Positions 1 to 14,005 of a DNA stretch of 64,000 nucleotides are shown piece by piece (the stretch's first letter is position 1; each line of letters starts with the position of its first letter). The stretch covers positions 124,001-188,000 of the forward strand of contig CAVUNL010000001.1 in assembly GCA_963742795.1 (NCBI GenBank), given 5' to 3'. Both the position numbers and the translations under genes were made by a program. The stretch is from Palsa-504 sp963742795. Lineage in GTDB: Bacteria > Actinomycetota > Actinomycetes > Streptosporangiales > Streptosporangiaceae. The notes beneath the pieces are model-generated. The model was not told the DNA's origin, did no database searches, and saw only the letters and a program-made list of their open reading frames with translations.

Positions 1-3278
<3,278 letters not shown>

Positions 3279-3293
3279 GGTAACAAGGGGGGT

Positions 3294-3315
3294 CCGGGGG
3301 GATGGGTCCCCCCGG
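3294..3315. repeat. G6/C6 hairpin after rpoC
   Basis: Perfect inverted repeat with arms CCGGGGGG (3294-3301) and CCCCCCGG (3308-3315) and a 6-base loop. It begins 15 bases after the rpoC stop. It belongs to a family of G-run/C-run hairpins found at several gene junctions in this window. It may help termination, but no T-run follows it directly. Confidence 0.6.
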
Positions 3316-3331
3316 AAGTAGAAAGGCCAGT

Positions 3332-3378
3332 CACGGGCTGGCGGCCGCTCCAAGCTGGCCGTCAGCCCGTGCTCTATT
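3332..3378 (+). terminator. Rho-independent terminator of the rpoBC operon
   Basis: A 15-bp stem, CACGGGCTGGCGGCC (3332-3346) against GGCCGTCAGCCCGTG (3357-3371), with one G-T wobble and a 10-base loop. It is followed at once by the T-rich tract CTCTATTTTCTATAT. It lies about 55 bases after the rpoC stop, in the right place to end rpoBC transcription. Confidence 0.85.
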
Positions 3379-3387
3379 TTCTATATG

Positions 3388-3427
3388 CCGAACGGACCGT
3401 GATTTCTTTTCGCCGAACGGACCGTGG
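3388..3427 (+). repeat. Two direct copies of the dispersed 14-mer CCGAACGGACCGTG
   Basis: CCGAACGGACCGTG occurs at 3388-3401 and again at 3413-3426 (followed by G), 25 bases apart. Each copy is preceded by a T-rich stretch (TTTTCTATATG; TTTCTTTTCG). Further exact or near copies lie at 26123, 33576, 33997, 54572 and 60425. The function is unknown. Confidence 0.85.
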
Positions 3428-3498
3428 TCCCCGCTCCCGGCCCGCCCCGCGCCCCCCCGGCCAAACGAGATGAACCCGGGTTTCACCGGCCCCTGGCG

Positions 3499-3711
3499 CA
3501 ATGCCGCTTAGCTAACGACGTGGTTGCCACAACCATGCCGTCAGGACGACGTAGTTGCCGCAACCATGCGGTTCGGCTTTCCGCTCACAGATCACACGAG
3601 TAACACCAGTCCCTGAAACATCCAGAACCTGTGCGGTGGCTTCGCTCCGGAACGAGCCAGATCCCGGCAGTCTCTGAGCAGAGGATGTTCTGTCCAAGCT
3701 AAGCGGCATTG
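3499..3711. mobile_element. MITE-like element, 213 bp, with terminal inverted repeats
   Basis: The ends are perfect 15-bp inverted repeats: CAATGCCGCTTAGCT (3499-3513) and AGCTAAGCGGCATTG (3697-3711). Directly outside them are 10-bp direct repeats, GCCCCTGGCG (3489-3498) and GCCCCTAGCG (3712-3721), one mismatch apart, as expected of an ageing target-site duplication. No transposase is encoded. It sits between the rpoC terminator and the str operon promoter, so it disrupts no gene. This looks like a non-autonomous element moved by a full-length insertion sequence elsewhere; a 10-bp duplication would suit IS4-like transposases, but that assignment is inference. Confidence 0.8.
3517..3572. repeat. 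Imperfect direct repeats inside the MITE
   Basis: Two 25-bp units, GACGTGGTTGCCACAACC... (3517-3541) and GACGTAGTTGCCGCAACC... (3548-3572), start 31 bases apart and differ at three positions. Each contains a small palindrome (GGTTGCCACAACC; GTTGCCGCAAC). They lie just inside the left terminal repeat. They may be transposase-binding subterminal repeats. Confidence 0.6.
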
Positions 3712-3850
3712 GCCCCTAGCGAGGTGCATCCCCGGGTTCACCTCCCCGGCGGGCGGGATTAAACGGCCGGGGCGGGTTGTTGCTACCGTACGAGCAATGT
3801 TGTACGAGCAGCCACGGCTCACCCCAGGGCAGGCCGGTGGAGGCTCGATT

Positions 3851-3878
3851 TTGCTTGAGTGTTGCGGCATGGTAAGTT
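3851..3878 (+). promoter_or_regulatory. Candidate promoter of the str operon
   Basis: TTGCTT (3851-3856), 16 bases, then TAAGTT (3873-3878) resembles a primary sigma-factor promoter. It would give a leader of about 290 bases before rpsL. Only the sequence match and position support it; other promoters in this 450-base region cannot be excluded. Confidence 0.4.
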
Positions 3879-4102
3879 CTTCATCCGTGTCCGTGTTCGC
3901 ATGGGCGCATACGCATGCCAGCTGATGGCCAGGCCAGGAGCTGACGGTCCGCGGACCGGCTCTGGGTGGCTGACCGGCTGGTAGCACGGGTTTTCTCCCT
4001 CCCAGCAGTCGGCTCACGACGAGCCGCTGACTCCCGGTCACGGCGACACGCCCGACCTCGGGGGTCGGCGGAGGACAGAAAAGCCCAGGCTAAGCGGAGT
4101 AC

Positions 4103-4122
4103 AGGGTCCCGATTTGGACCCT
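4103..4122 (+). promoter_or_regulatory. Hairpin in the rpsL leader
   Basis: AGGGTCC (4103-4109), loop CGATTT, GGACCCT (4116-4122): a perfect 7-bp stem ending 52 bases before the rpsL start. It could act in leader folding or attenuation. Nothing shows its role directly. Confidence 0.4.
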
Positions 4123-4174
4123 TAGGCCGCTTGGTGACCTCAGAAGCTAAACGACGGGAAAGACGGAGACGCGG

Positions 4175-4549
<375 letters not shown>

Positions 4550-4550
4550 G

Positions 4551-5021
4551 ATGCCTCGCAAGGGTCCCGCGACGAAGCGGCAGCTAGTCACCGATCCGGT
4601 CTACGGCTCGCCGCTTGTCACCGCGCTCGCCAACAAGGTCCTCAAGGACGGCAAGCGATCGGTGGCCGAGCACATCGTGTACGGAGCGCTGGAGGGCTGC
4701 CGGGACAAGACCGGCAACGATCCGGTGATCACCCTCAAGCGCGCCCTGGACAACGTCAAGCCGACCCTGGAGGTCAAGAGCCGCCGGGTTGGCGGCGCGA
4801 CTTATCAGGTGCCGGTCGAGGTCCGCGCGTCCCGCAGCACCACGCTGGCGCTGCGCTGGATCGTGGCCTACGCCAGGAACCGCCGGGAGAAGACCATGAC
4901 CGAGCGGCTCATGAACGAGCTGCTCGACGCGAGCAACGGCCTCGGCGCCAGCGTGAAGCGGCGCGAGGACACGCACAAGATGGCCGAGTCCAACAAGGCG
5001 TTCGCCCACTACCGCTGGTGA
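4551..5021 (+). CDS. rpsG: 30S ribosomal protein S7
   Basis: 156-residue S7, the primary assembly protein of the 30S head that binds the 3' domain of 16S rRNA. The start MPRKGPATKRQLVTDPVYGSP and the C-terminal helix EDTHKMAESNKAFAHYRW are typical in sequence and length. It is one base downstream of rpsL, so translational coupling is likely; fusA follows after 47 bases. In E. coli S7 represses its own str operon; whether that holds here is not visible. Confidence 0.98.
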   Translation: MPRKGPATKRQLVTDPVYGSPLVTALANKVLKDGKRSVAEHIVYGALEGCRDKTGNDPVITLKRALDNVKPTLEVKSRRVGGATYQVPVEVRASRSTTLALRWIVAYARNRREKTMTERLMNELLDASNGLGASVKRREDTHKMAESNKAFAHYRW

Positions 5022-5068
5022 ACGCGGGATTCGCCGACCAGAACTTCTAGTTACGAGAACGAGGAATC

Positions 5069-7165
<2,097 letters not shown>

Positions 7166-7187
7166 TCAGTTCGGCCCCTAAACCGTT

Positions 7188-7235
7188 CCACCCCCCCGCC
7201 TGCCACGGCGGGGGTGGCCCGCCGCCAGAGGCGGC
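7188..7235 (+). promoter_or_regulatory. Two GC-rich hairpins between fusA and tuf
   Basis: CCACCCCC..CGCC (7188-7200) pairs with GGCGGGGGTGG (7207-7217), leaving two bulged C. Directly after it GCCGCC-AGA-GGCGGC (7221-7235) forms a second stem. There is no T-run, so a full terminator is unlikely. An attenuator or RNA-processing site that lets tuf be expressed differently from fusA is possible. Confidence 0.5.
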
Positions 7236-7268
7236 CCGGCCGGAACAGCAACTAACGAGGAGAAACCA

Positions 7269-8462
<1,194 letters not shown>

Positions 8463-8474
8463 CCGTCGTGCGAC

Positions 8475-8503
8475 GGCGGGTCCGGCCGAAGGCCGGACCC
8501 GCC
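8475..8503 (+). terminator. Strong hairpin after tuf
   Basis: Perfect 13-bp stem GGCGGGTCCGGCC (8475-8487) with GGCCGGACCCGCC (8491-8503) and a 3-base loop, 13 bases after the tuf stop. It lacks a downstream T-run, like many actinobacterial intrinsic terminators. It probably ends or attenuates str operon transcription ahead of the S10 operon. Confidence 0.65.
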
Positions 8504-8531
8504 TCGCGCGACAAATGGGGGGGTTCGCCTT

Positions 8532-8546
8532 GGGGGCGGAGCCCCC
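8532..8546 (+). repeat. G5/C5 hairpin before rpsJ
   Basis: GGGGGC (8532-8537), loop GGA, GCCCCC (8541-8546). It lies between the tuf hairpin and the start of rpsJ, the first gene of the S10 operon. It belongs to the same G-run/C-run hairpin family seen before rplV, rplN and rpoA. Confidence 0.55.
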
Positions 8547-8597
8547 GGGCAAAGCACAGCGCCTGACCACGAAAAGCGAAGGACACCGAGGCCACAA

Positions 8598-8906
8598 ATG
8601 GCGGGACAGAAGATCCGCATCCGGCTCAAGGCATATGACCATGAGGTCATCGACAGCTCGGCGCGGAAGATCGTCGACACCGTGACGCGCACCGGCGCGC
8701 GGGTGGCTGGCCCGGTGCCGCTGCCTACCGAGAAGAACGTGTACTGCGTCATCCGCTCTCCGCACAAGTACAAGGACTCGCGCGAGCACTTCGAGATGCG
8801 GACGCACAAGCGGCTGATCGACATCATCGACCCCACGCCGAAGACGGTGGACTCGCTTATGCGCCTCGACCTGCCGGCTGGCGTCGACATCGAGATCAAG
8901 CTCTGA
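8598..8906 (+). CDS. rpsJ: 30S ribosomal protein S10
   Basis: 102-residue S10 (MAGQKIRIRLKAYDHEVIDSS) of the 30S head; in many bacteria it is also the NusE transcription antitermination factor. The internal HFEMRTHKRLIDIIDP block is conserved and the length is normal. It opens the S10 operon, 135 bases after tuf, and is followed by rplC after 13 bases. Confidence 0.98.
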   Translation: MAGQKIRIRLKAYDHEVIDSSARKIVDTVTRTGARVAGPVPLPTEKNVYCVIRSPHKYKDSREHFEMRTHKRLIDIIDPTPKTVDSLMRLDLPAGVDIEIKL

Positions 8907-8919
8907 GGAACGCACCGAC

Positions 8920-9585
8920 ATGGGCAAGCAGATCAAAGGGATCCTGGGCACCAAGCTTGGCATGACCCAGGTCTTCAACGAGGCCGGGCAGATCGTGCCG
9001 GTCACGGTCGTACAGGCCGGGCCGTGCGTGGTGACCGCCGTGCGGACCCCCGGCACCGACGGGTACTCGGCCGTGCAGATGGGCTTCGGCGAGATCGATC
9101 CGCGCAAGGTGACTAAGCCGGTCAGCGGCGTGTTCGAGAAGGCGGGCCTGACCCCGCGCCGGTACCTGGCCGAGCTGCGCACCGACGACGCGTCGGAGTA
9201 CACGCTCGGGCAGGAGCTCACCGCCGAGGTGTTCGCCAGCGGGCAGCACGTCGACGTGACCGGCAAGAGCAAGGGCAAGGGCACCGCGGGCGTCATGAAG
9301 CGGCACGGCTTCAAGGGGCTCGGCGCCTCGCACGGCACCCAGCGCAAGCACCGCTCACCCGGGTCCATCGGCGCCTGCGCCACCCCGGGCCGGGTGTTCA
9401 AGGGCGTGCGGATGGCGGGCCGGATGGGCGGCATGCGCACCACGGTGCAGTCGCTTACCGTGCATGCCGTCGACGCCGAGCGCGGGCTGCTCCTGATCAA
9501 GGGCGCGGTGCCCGGCCCTCGCGGCCGGGTCGTGCTGGTCCGTACCGCGGTCCGGAATCTGACCGAGCATGGGGGTGAAGCCTGA
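8920..9585 (+). CDS. rplC: 50S ribosomal protein L3
   Basis: 221-residue L3, an early assembly protein that reaches the peptidyl-transferase centre. The start GKQIKGILGTKLGMTQVF and the central loop HGFKGLGASHGTQRKHRSPGSIG with PGRVFKGVRMAGRMG are characteristic. A GAGG site lies just upstream. Its TGA shares the A with the ATG of rplD (TGATG), indicating translational coupling. Confidence 0.98.
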   Translation: MGKQIKGILGTKLGMTQVFNEAGQIVPVTVVQAGPCVVTAVRTPGTDGYSAVQMGFGEIDPRKVTKPVSGVFEKAGLTPRRYLAELRTDDASEYTLGQELTAEVFASGQHVDVTGKSKGKGTAGVMKRHGFKGLGASHGTQRKHRSPGSIGACATPGRVFKGVRMAGRMGGMRTTVQSLTVHAVDAERGLLLIKGAVPGPRGRVVLVRTAVRNLTEHGGEA

Positions 9586-10244
9586 TGACCGCCGTCAGCG
9601 TCATCTCGCCGTCGGGCAAGGACGGCAAGACGGTCGACCTGCCGGAGGAGATCTTCGCCGCCAAGGTCAACATCCCGCTGATCCATCAGGTCGTGGTGGC
9701 CCAGCAGGCCGCGGCCCGGCAGGGCACGCACGCCGCCAAGAGCCGCGGCCAGGTCCGCGGCGGCGGCAAGAAGCCGTACCGGCAGAAGGGCACCGGCCGG
9801 GCCCGCCAGGGCTCGCTGCGCGCGCCCCAGTACACCGGCGGCGGCGTCGTGCACGGCCCGGTGCCGCGCTCTTACGTGCAGCGGACGCCGAAGAAGATGA
9901 AGGCCGCGGCCCTGCGCGGCGCGCTGTCCGACCGGCTCAGCCACGGCCGGGTCCTGGTCGTCAGCAGCTTCGTCGAGGGCGACGTGCCGAAGACCAAGGA
10001 CGCGGTGGCCGTGCTGACCGGGGCTCTGGGTACATTGGGCCGCCCAGTACTCGTGGTAGCCCACCGCGACGACGAGATCACCTGGAAGTCGCTGCGGAAC
10101 GTCCCGGCCGTGCACGTCCTGGCCGAGGACCAGCTCAACACGTACGACGTGCTGGCCAGCGACCACGTGGTCTTCACCGAGCAAGCCCTGACGGCGTTCG
10201 TCTCCAGGGCCCGGGCGACGAAGGAAAGGGAGACAGTCCAGTGA
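9585..10244 (+). CDS. rplD: 50S ribosomal protein L4
   Basis: 219-residue L4, lining the peptide exit tunnel. The loop RGGGKKPYRQKGTGRARQGSLRAPQ that reaches into the tunnel is clear. The length is normal for actinobacteria. It overlaps rplC at its start and the GTG of rplW at its end (GTGA), so three consecutive genes are coupled. L4 represses the S10 operon in E. coli; the equivalent leader structure is not identified here. Confidence 0.98.
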   Translation: MTAVSVISPSGKDGKTVDLPEEIFAAKVNIPLIHQVVVAQQAAARQGTHAAKSRGQVRGGGKKPYRQKGTGRARQGSLRAPQYTGGGVVHGPVPRSYVQRTPKKMKAAALRGALSDRLSHGRVLVVSSFVEGDVPKTKDAVAVLTGALGTLGRPVLVVAHRDDEITWKSLRNVPAVHVLAEDQLNTYDVLASDHVVFTEQALTAFVSRARATKERETVQ

Positions 10245-10534
10245 GCCGGGACAACAACCCGCGGGACGTCCTGCTGCGGCCGGTGGTCTCGGAGAAGAGC
10301 TACGGGCTGCTCGACGAGGGCAAGTACACCTTCGTCGTCGCTCCGGAGGCCAACAAGACCCAGATCAGGCTGGCCGTCGAGGCCGTCTTCGGGGTCAAGG
10401 TGACCGGGGTCAACACCGTGAACCGGCAGGGCAAGCGCCGGCGCACCCGGTACGGCTGGGGCAAGCGGCCGGACACCAAGCGAGCGATCGTGACCCTCGC
10501 CGCGGGGGACCGGATCGACATCTTCGGCGCCTGA
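10241..10534 (+). CDS. rplW: 50S ribosomal protein L23
   Basis: 97-residue L23, the exit-tunnel protein that docks trigger factor and SRP. I place the start at GTG 10241, overlapping the rplD stop by four bases; this gives MSRDNNPRDVLLRPVVSEKSYGLL, matching family starts. An upstream in-frame extension exists but lies within rplD. The motif GKRRRTRYGWGKRPDTKRAIVTL is present. Confidence 0.96.
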   Translation: MSRDNNPRDVLLRPVVSEKSYGLLDEGKYTFVVAPEANKTQIRLAVEAVFGVKVTGVNTVNRQGKRRRTRYGWGKRPDTKRAIVTLAAGDRIDIFGA

Positions 10535-10550
10535 GGAGACGCGACCAGAC

Positions 10551-11384
10551 ATGGCTATCCGTAAGTACAAGCCGACCACGCCGGGCAGGCGCGGCGCGAG
10601 CGGTTCTGACTTCTCCGAGGTCACCAGGGGTGAGCCGGAGAAGTCGCTGGTGCGCCCGCTCCACTCGCGCGGCGGCCGGAACGTGCACGGCCGCGTCACC
10701 GCCCGGCACCAGGGCGGCGGCCACAAGCGGTCCTACCGGCTGGTCGACTTCCGCCGGGCGGACAAGGACGGCGTGCCGGCCAAGGTCGCCTACATCGAGT
10801 ACGACCCGAACCGCACGGCCCGGATCGCACTGCTCCACTACGCGGACGGCGAGAAGCGCTACATCATCTGCCCGCAGGGCCTGTCGGCCGGGGACACGGT
10901 GGAGAGCGGCGTCGGCGCGGACATCAAGCCGGGCAACGCGCTGCCGCTGCGCAGCATCCCGACCGGCACCGTGGTGCACGCCATCGAGCTGCGGCCCGGC
11001 GGCGGCGCCAAGATCGCCCGCTCGGCGGGCGCCGGCGTGCAGCTGCTAGCCAAGGAGGGCGGCTACGCCCAGCTGCGGATGCCGTCCGGCGAGATCCGGC
11101 GGGTCGACGCGACCTGCCGGGCCACGGTCGGCGAGGTCGGCAACTCCGAGCAGGGCAACATCAAGCTCGGCAAGGCCGGCCGCAACCGGTGGAAGGGCCG
11201 CCGGCCGTCGGTGCGGGGCGTGGCCATGAACCCGGTCGACCACCCGCTGGGCGGCGGCGAGGGCAAGAGCTCCGGCGGACGTCACCCGGTCAGCCCGTGG
11301 GGTCAGCCGGAGGGCCGGACCCGGCGGGCGCACAAGCCGAGTGACCGGCTGATCAGCCGTCGCCGCGGCAGGAACAAGCGGTAG
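10551..11384 (+). CDS. rplB: 50S ribosomal protein L2
   Basis: 277-residue L2, needed for subunit association and peptidyl transfer. It starts MAIRKYKPTTPGRRG. The conserved C-terminal region GRHPVSPWGQPEGRTRR near residues 243-259 carries the histidine known to be important for activity. Length and order (rplW before, rpsS after) are standard. Confidence 0.98.
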   Translation: MAIRKYKPTTPGRRGASGSDFSEVTRGEPEKSLVRPLHSRGGRNVHGRVTARHQGGGHKRSYRLVDFRRADKDGVPAKVAYIEYDPNRTARIALLHYADGEKRYIICPQGLSAGDTVESGVGADIKPGNALPLRSIPTGTVVHAIELRPGGGAKIARSAGAGVQLLAKEGGYAQLRMPSGEIRRVDATCRATVGEVGNSEQGNIKLGKAGRNRWKGRRPSVRGVAMNPVDHPLGGGEGKSSGGRHPVSPWGQPEGRTRRAHKPSDRLISRRRGRNKR

Positions 11385-11396
11385 GAGCAGCACGCG

Positions 11397-11675
11397 ATGC
11401 CTCGTAGTCTTAAGAAGGGCCCCTTCGTGGACGACCACCTGATGAAGAAGGTGGACGTGCAGAACGACCGGGGATCCAAAACCGTCATCAGGACGTGGTC
11501 CAGGCGTTCGATGATCGTGCCGGCCATGCTCGGCCACACGATCGCCGTTCACGACGGCCGCAAGCACATCCCGGTGTTCATCACCGAGTCGATGGTGGGC
11601 CACAAGCTTGGCGAGTTCGCGCCCACGCGGACTTTCCGCAGTCACGTCAAGGACGACCGGCGCAGCCGCCGATAG
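11397..11675 (+). CDS. rpsS: 30S ribosomal protein S19
   Basis: 92-residue S19 (MPRSLKKGPFVDDHLMKKV), which binds 16S rRNA with S13 in the 30S head. Motifs TWSRRSMIVPAMLGHTIAVHDGRKHIPVFI and GEFAPTRTF are intact. The gap of 109 bases to rplV is unusual for this operon, where the genes normally nearly touch; it contains a G-run/C-run hairpin and a GCGAGGCTTCGCC-type inverted repeat. Confidence 0.98.
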   Translation: MPRSLKKGPFVDDHLMKKVDVQNDRGSKTVIRTWSRRSMIVPAMLGHTIAVHDGRKHIPVFITESMVGHKLGEFAPTRTFRSHVKDDRRSRR

Positions 11676-11702
11676 GAGAACGACGACACATGGCTCTGCT
11701 AG

Positions 11703-11752
11703 CCCGGGGGGAAACCCCCCCGGAACCCCCCGGCGCGAGGCTTCGCCCCGCG
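11703..11752 (+). repeat. GC hairpin cluster inserted between rpsS and rplV
   Basis: CCCGGGGGG-AAA-CCCCCCCGG (11703-11723) is followed by CCCCCCGG and by the inverted repeat CGCGAGGC-TTC-GCCCCGCG (about 11735-11752). The stretch can be read as an extra short frame after ATG 11691, but that reading has no L22 similarity. It is another junction copy of the G/C hairpin family. Confidence 0.6.
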
Positions 11753-11784
11753 AGGGTCGTGGCTGCGTGCGGACAGGAGGATTG

Positions 11785-12138
11785 ATGGAAGCAAGGGCGA
11801 AGGCGCGGTATGTCCGCGTCACGCCGCGGAAGGCCCGCCGGGTGGTGGACCTGATCCGCGGGTTGCCCGCTGACCAGGCGCAGGCCGTGCTGGCCTTCGC
11901 GCCGCAATCGGCCAGCGATCCGGTCGGCAAGGTGCTCGCCAGCGCGATCGCCAACGCGGGCGCCAGCGGTGGCCGCCCGGACCGGGACATGCTCTGGGTG
12001 CGCCGGGCCTGGGTTGACGAGGGCCCGACGCTCAAGCGCTTCCGGCCACGCGCCCAGGGCCGCGGGTACCGGGTCCTCAAGCGCACCAGCCACATCACCG
12101 TCATCGTCTCCGACGACTCCGAGGGAGGGACTCGCTAG
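11785..12138 (+). CDS. rplV: 50S ribosomal protein L22
   Basis: 117-residue L22, a component of the exit tunnel and macrolide region. I chose ATG 11785 because AGGAGG sits at 11775-11780 and the protein then begins MEARAKARYVRVTPRKARRVVDLIRG, as in homologues. An upstream in-frame extension exists but is not homologous. The C-terminus RPRAQGRGYRVLKRTSHITVIV is conserved. The stop overlaps the rpsC GTG by one base. Confidence 0.97.
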   Translation: MEARAKARYVRVTPRKARRVVDLIRGLPADQAQAVLAFAPQSASDPVGKVLASAIANAGASGGRPDRDMLWVRRAWVDEGPTLKRFRPRAQGRGYRVLKRTSHITVIVSDDSEGGTR

Positions 12139-12893
12139 TGGGACAGAAAGTGAACCCGCACGGGTTCCGGCTCGGCATCACCACGGACTTCAAGAGCACC
12201 TGGTACGCCGACAAGCTGTACAAGGAATACGTGGCCGAGGACGTGGCCATCCGCCGCATGCTGCAGCGCGGCATGGAGCGGGCGGGCATCTCCAAGGTCG
12301 AGATCCAGCGGACCAGGGACCGGGTGCGGGTGGACATCCACACCGCCCGGCCGGGGATCGTCATCGGGCGGCGCGGTGCCGAGGCCGACCGGATCCGCGG
12401 CGACCTGGAGAAGCTGACCGCCAAGCAGATCCAGCTGAACATCCTCGAGGTGAAGAACCCCGAGATCGATGCCCAGCTGGTCGCCCAGGGGGTCGCCGAG
12501 CAGCTGTCCAGCCGGGTCTCGTTCCGGCGGGCCATGCGCAAGGCGATCCAGAGCGCGATGAAGGGCGGCGCCAAGGGCATCCGGGTCCAGTGCTCGGGTC
12601 GCCTGGGCGGCGCGGAGATGTCCCGGTCGGAGTTCTACCGCGAGGGCCGGGTCCCGCTGCACACGCTGCGCGCGGACATCGACTACGGCTTCTACGAAGC
12701 CCGCACCACCTTCGGCCGGATCGGCGTGAAGGTCTGGATCTACAAGGGCGAGGCGCCGACCAGCCGGGCCGGCCGTGAGGCGCAGCAGGCCGCGTTGCGG
12801 GCCGCGGCCCAGCAGCGGCCCCAGCGGCCACGGGACGCGCAGCGTCCGCGGCGTCGTCCCCCTGAGGGCGCGTCCGCCGGCGAGGAAGGCTGA
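12138..12893 (+). CDS. rpsC: 30S ribosomal protein S3
   Basis: 251-residue S3 at the mRNA entry channel. It starts at GTG 12138 (MGQKVNPHGFRLGI). The KH RNA-binding domain is visible with its GxxG loop (PGIVIGRRGAEADRIR, about residues 71-86). The C-terminal tail is rich in Arg, Pro and Gln, as is common in actinobacteria, and makes the protein longer than E. coli S3 (233 residues). It is coupled to rplV. Confidence 0.98.
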   Translation: MGQKVNPHGFRLGITTDFKSTWYADKLYKEYVAEDVAIRRMLQRGMERAGISKVEIQRTRDRVRVDIHTARPGIVIGRRGAEADRIRGDLEKLTAKQIQLNILEVKNPEIDAQLVAQGVAEQLSSRVSFRRAMRKAIQSAMKGGAKGIRVQCSGRLGGAEMSRSEFYREGRVPLHTLRADIDYGFYEARTTFGRIGVKVWIYKGEAPTSRAGREAQQAALRAAAQQRPQRPRDAQRPRRRPPEGASAGEEG

Positions 12894-12897
12894 GGAC

Positions 12898-13317
12898 ATG
12901 CTCATTCCGCGCAGGGTTAAGCACCGCAAGCAGCACCGTCCGCACCGGACCGGTAACGCGACCGGTGGCACCCACGTGTCGTTCGGTGAGTACGGGATCC
13001 AGGCCCTCGAGCACGCCTACGTGACCAACCGGCAGATCGAGGCGGCGCGTATCGCCATGACCCGGCACATCCGCCGTGGCGGGAAGGTCTGGATCAACAT
13101 CTACCCGGACCGGCCGCTGACCAAGAAGCCGGCCGAGACCCGGATGGGATCCGGCAAGGGCTCGCCGGAGTGGTGGATCGCCAACGTCAAGCCGGGCCGC
13201 GTCATGTTCGAGCTGTCCGGGGTGACCGAGCCGGTGGCCAGGGAGGCGCTGCGCCGGGCGATCCACAAGCTCCCCATGAAGTGCAAGGTGGTCAAGCGAG
13301 AGGTCGGTGAGGGCTGA
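12898..13317 (+). CDS. rplP: 50S ribosomal protein L16
   Basis: 139-residue L16, which organises the A-site region of the 50S. The start is set at ATG 12898 with GAGGA just upstream, giving MLIPRRVKHRKQHRPHRTGNA; a longer in-frame extension runs back inside rpsC and is not homologous. The motifs GGKVWINIYPDRPLTKKPAETRMGSGKGSPEWW are intact. The last base overlaps the rpmC ATG. Confidence 0.97.
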   Translation: MLIPRRVKHRKQHRPHRTGNATGGTHVSFGEYGIQALEHAYVTNRQIEAARIAMTRHIRRGGKVWINIYPDRPLTKKPAETRMGSGKGSPEWWIANVKPGRVMFELSGVTEPVAREALRRAIHKLPMKCKVVKREVGEG

Positions 13318-13637
13318 TGGCTAGCGGCCTGACCGCGCAGCTGCGCGTGTCCACCGAGGAAGAACTGCACGCCAAGCTGGCCGAGGCCAAGGAAGAGCTG
13401 TTCAACCTGCGCTTCCAGGGTGCCACCGGGCAGCTGGAGAGCCACGGCCGGCTGCGTGCGGTCCGCAAGGAAATCGCCCGGATCTATACGGTGATGCGCG
13501 AGCGCGAGCTCGGGATCATCACCTTGATCGAAGAGTCCGGCGAACCGGAGGATCTCGAGCCGGAGACGCCGGTGGCCAGTGTCACGGACGCCGATGACGC
13601 CGCCGAGGACGACGCAGCCGAGGAGGCGAGCGAGTGA
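13317..13637 (+). CDS. rpmC: 50S ribosomal protein L29 with acidic C-terminal tail
   Basis: 106 residues. The first about 65 are ordinary L29 (EEELHAKLAEAKEELFNLRFQGATGQLESHGRLRAVRKEIARI), a helical hairpin near the exit tunnel that contacts trigger factor. The remaining about 40 residues form a Glu/Asp/Ala-rich tail (EPEDLEPETP...DDAAEDDAAEEASE), whereas L29 is usually 60-85 residues. It starts at ATG 13317 overlapping rplP, and its end overlaps rpsQ by four bases. Confidence 0.96.
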   Translation: MASGLTAQLRVSTEEELHAKLAEAKEELFNLRFQGATGQLESHGRLRAVRKEIARIYTVMRERELGIITLIEESGEPEDLEPETPVASVTDADDAAEDDAAEEASE

Positions 13638-13912
13638 GCGAGGACGCCAAGGACGGCGTGACGCGCGGCTACCGCAAAGGCCGGGAAGGCCTGGTGGTCA
13701 GCGACAAGATGGACAAGACCGTCGTTGTCGAGGTCGAGGACCACGTCAAGCACCCTAAGTACGGCAAGGTTCTGCGCCGTACCAAGAAGTACCAGGCGCA
13801 CGACGCCGATAACGCCTGCGGCGTGGGCGATCGTGTGCTGTTGATGGAGACCCGGCCGCTGTCCGCGACCAAGCGCTGGCGGGTAGCCGAGATCCTCGAA
13901 AAGGCCAAATGA
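13634..13912 (+). CDS. rpsQ: 30S ribosomal protein S17
   Basis: 92-residue S17, an OB-fold 16S rRNA-binding protein. It starts at GTG 13634, overlapping the rpmC stop (GTGA). The core GLVVSDKMDKTVVVEVEDHVKHPKYGKVLRRTKKYQAHD is typical. It closes the S10 operon; the next gene, rplN, follows after 93 bases that contain a long hairpin. Confidence 0.97.
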   Translation: MSEDAKDGVTRGYRKGREGLVVSDKMDKTVVVEVEDHVKHPKYGKVLRRTKKYQAHDADNACGVGDRVLLMETRPLSATKRWRVAEILEKAK

Positions 13913-13967
13913 CAGCAGACCGCCCGGCTCCGATGCCCGGCGATAGACCCTCTTTCACGGGGGGTCA

Positions 13968-13990
13968 CCGGGGGGTCGTCCCCCCGGGGG
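13968..13990 (+). repeat. G6/C6 hairpin at the S10-spc boundary
   Basis: CCGGGGGG-TCGT-CCCCCCGG with extra G, 13968-13990, preceded by a second G6 run (13959-13964). It ends 16 bases before the rplN start and may affect access to the GGGAG-like site. It is the junction between the classical S10 and spc operons. Confidence 0.6.
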
Positions 13991-14005
13991 AGATAGGGAG
14001 TTGAC

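Noticed and set aside
3302..3709. Two short frames after rpoC (plus 69 aa, minus 65 aa)
   Set aside because: They coincide with the terminator, the 14-mer repeats and the MITE; no ribosome-binding site or similarity.
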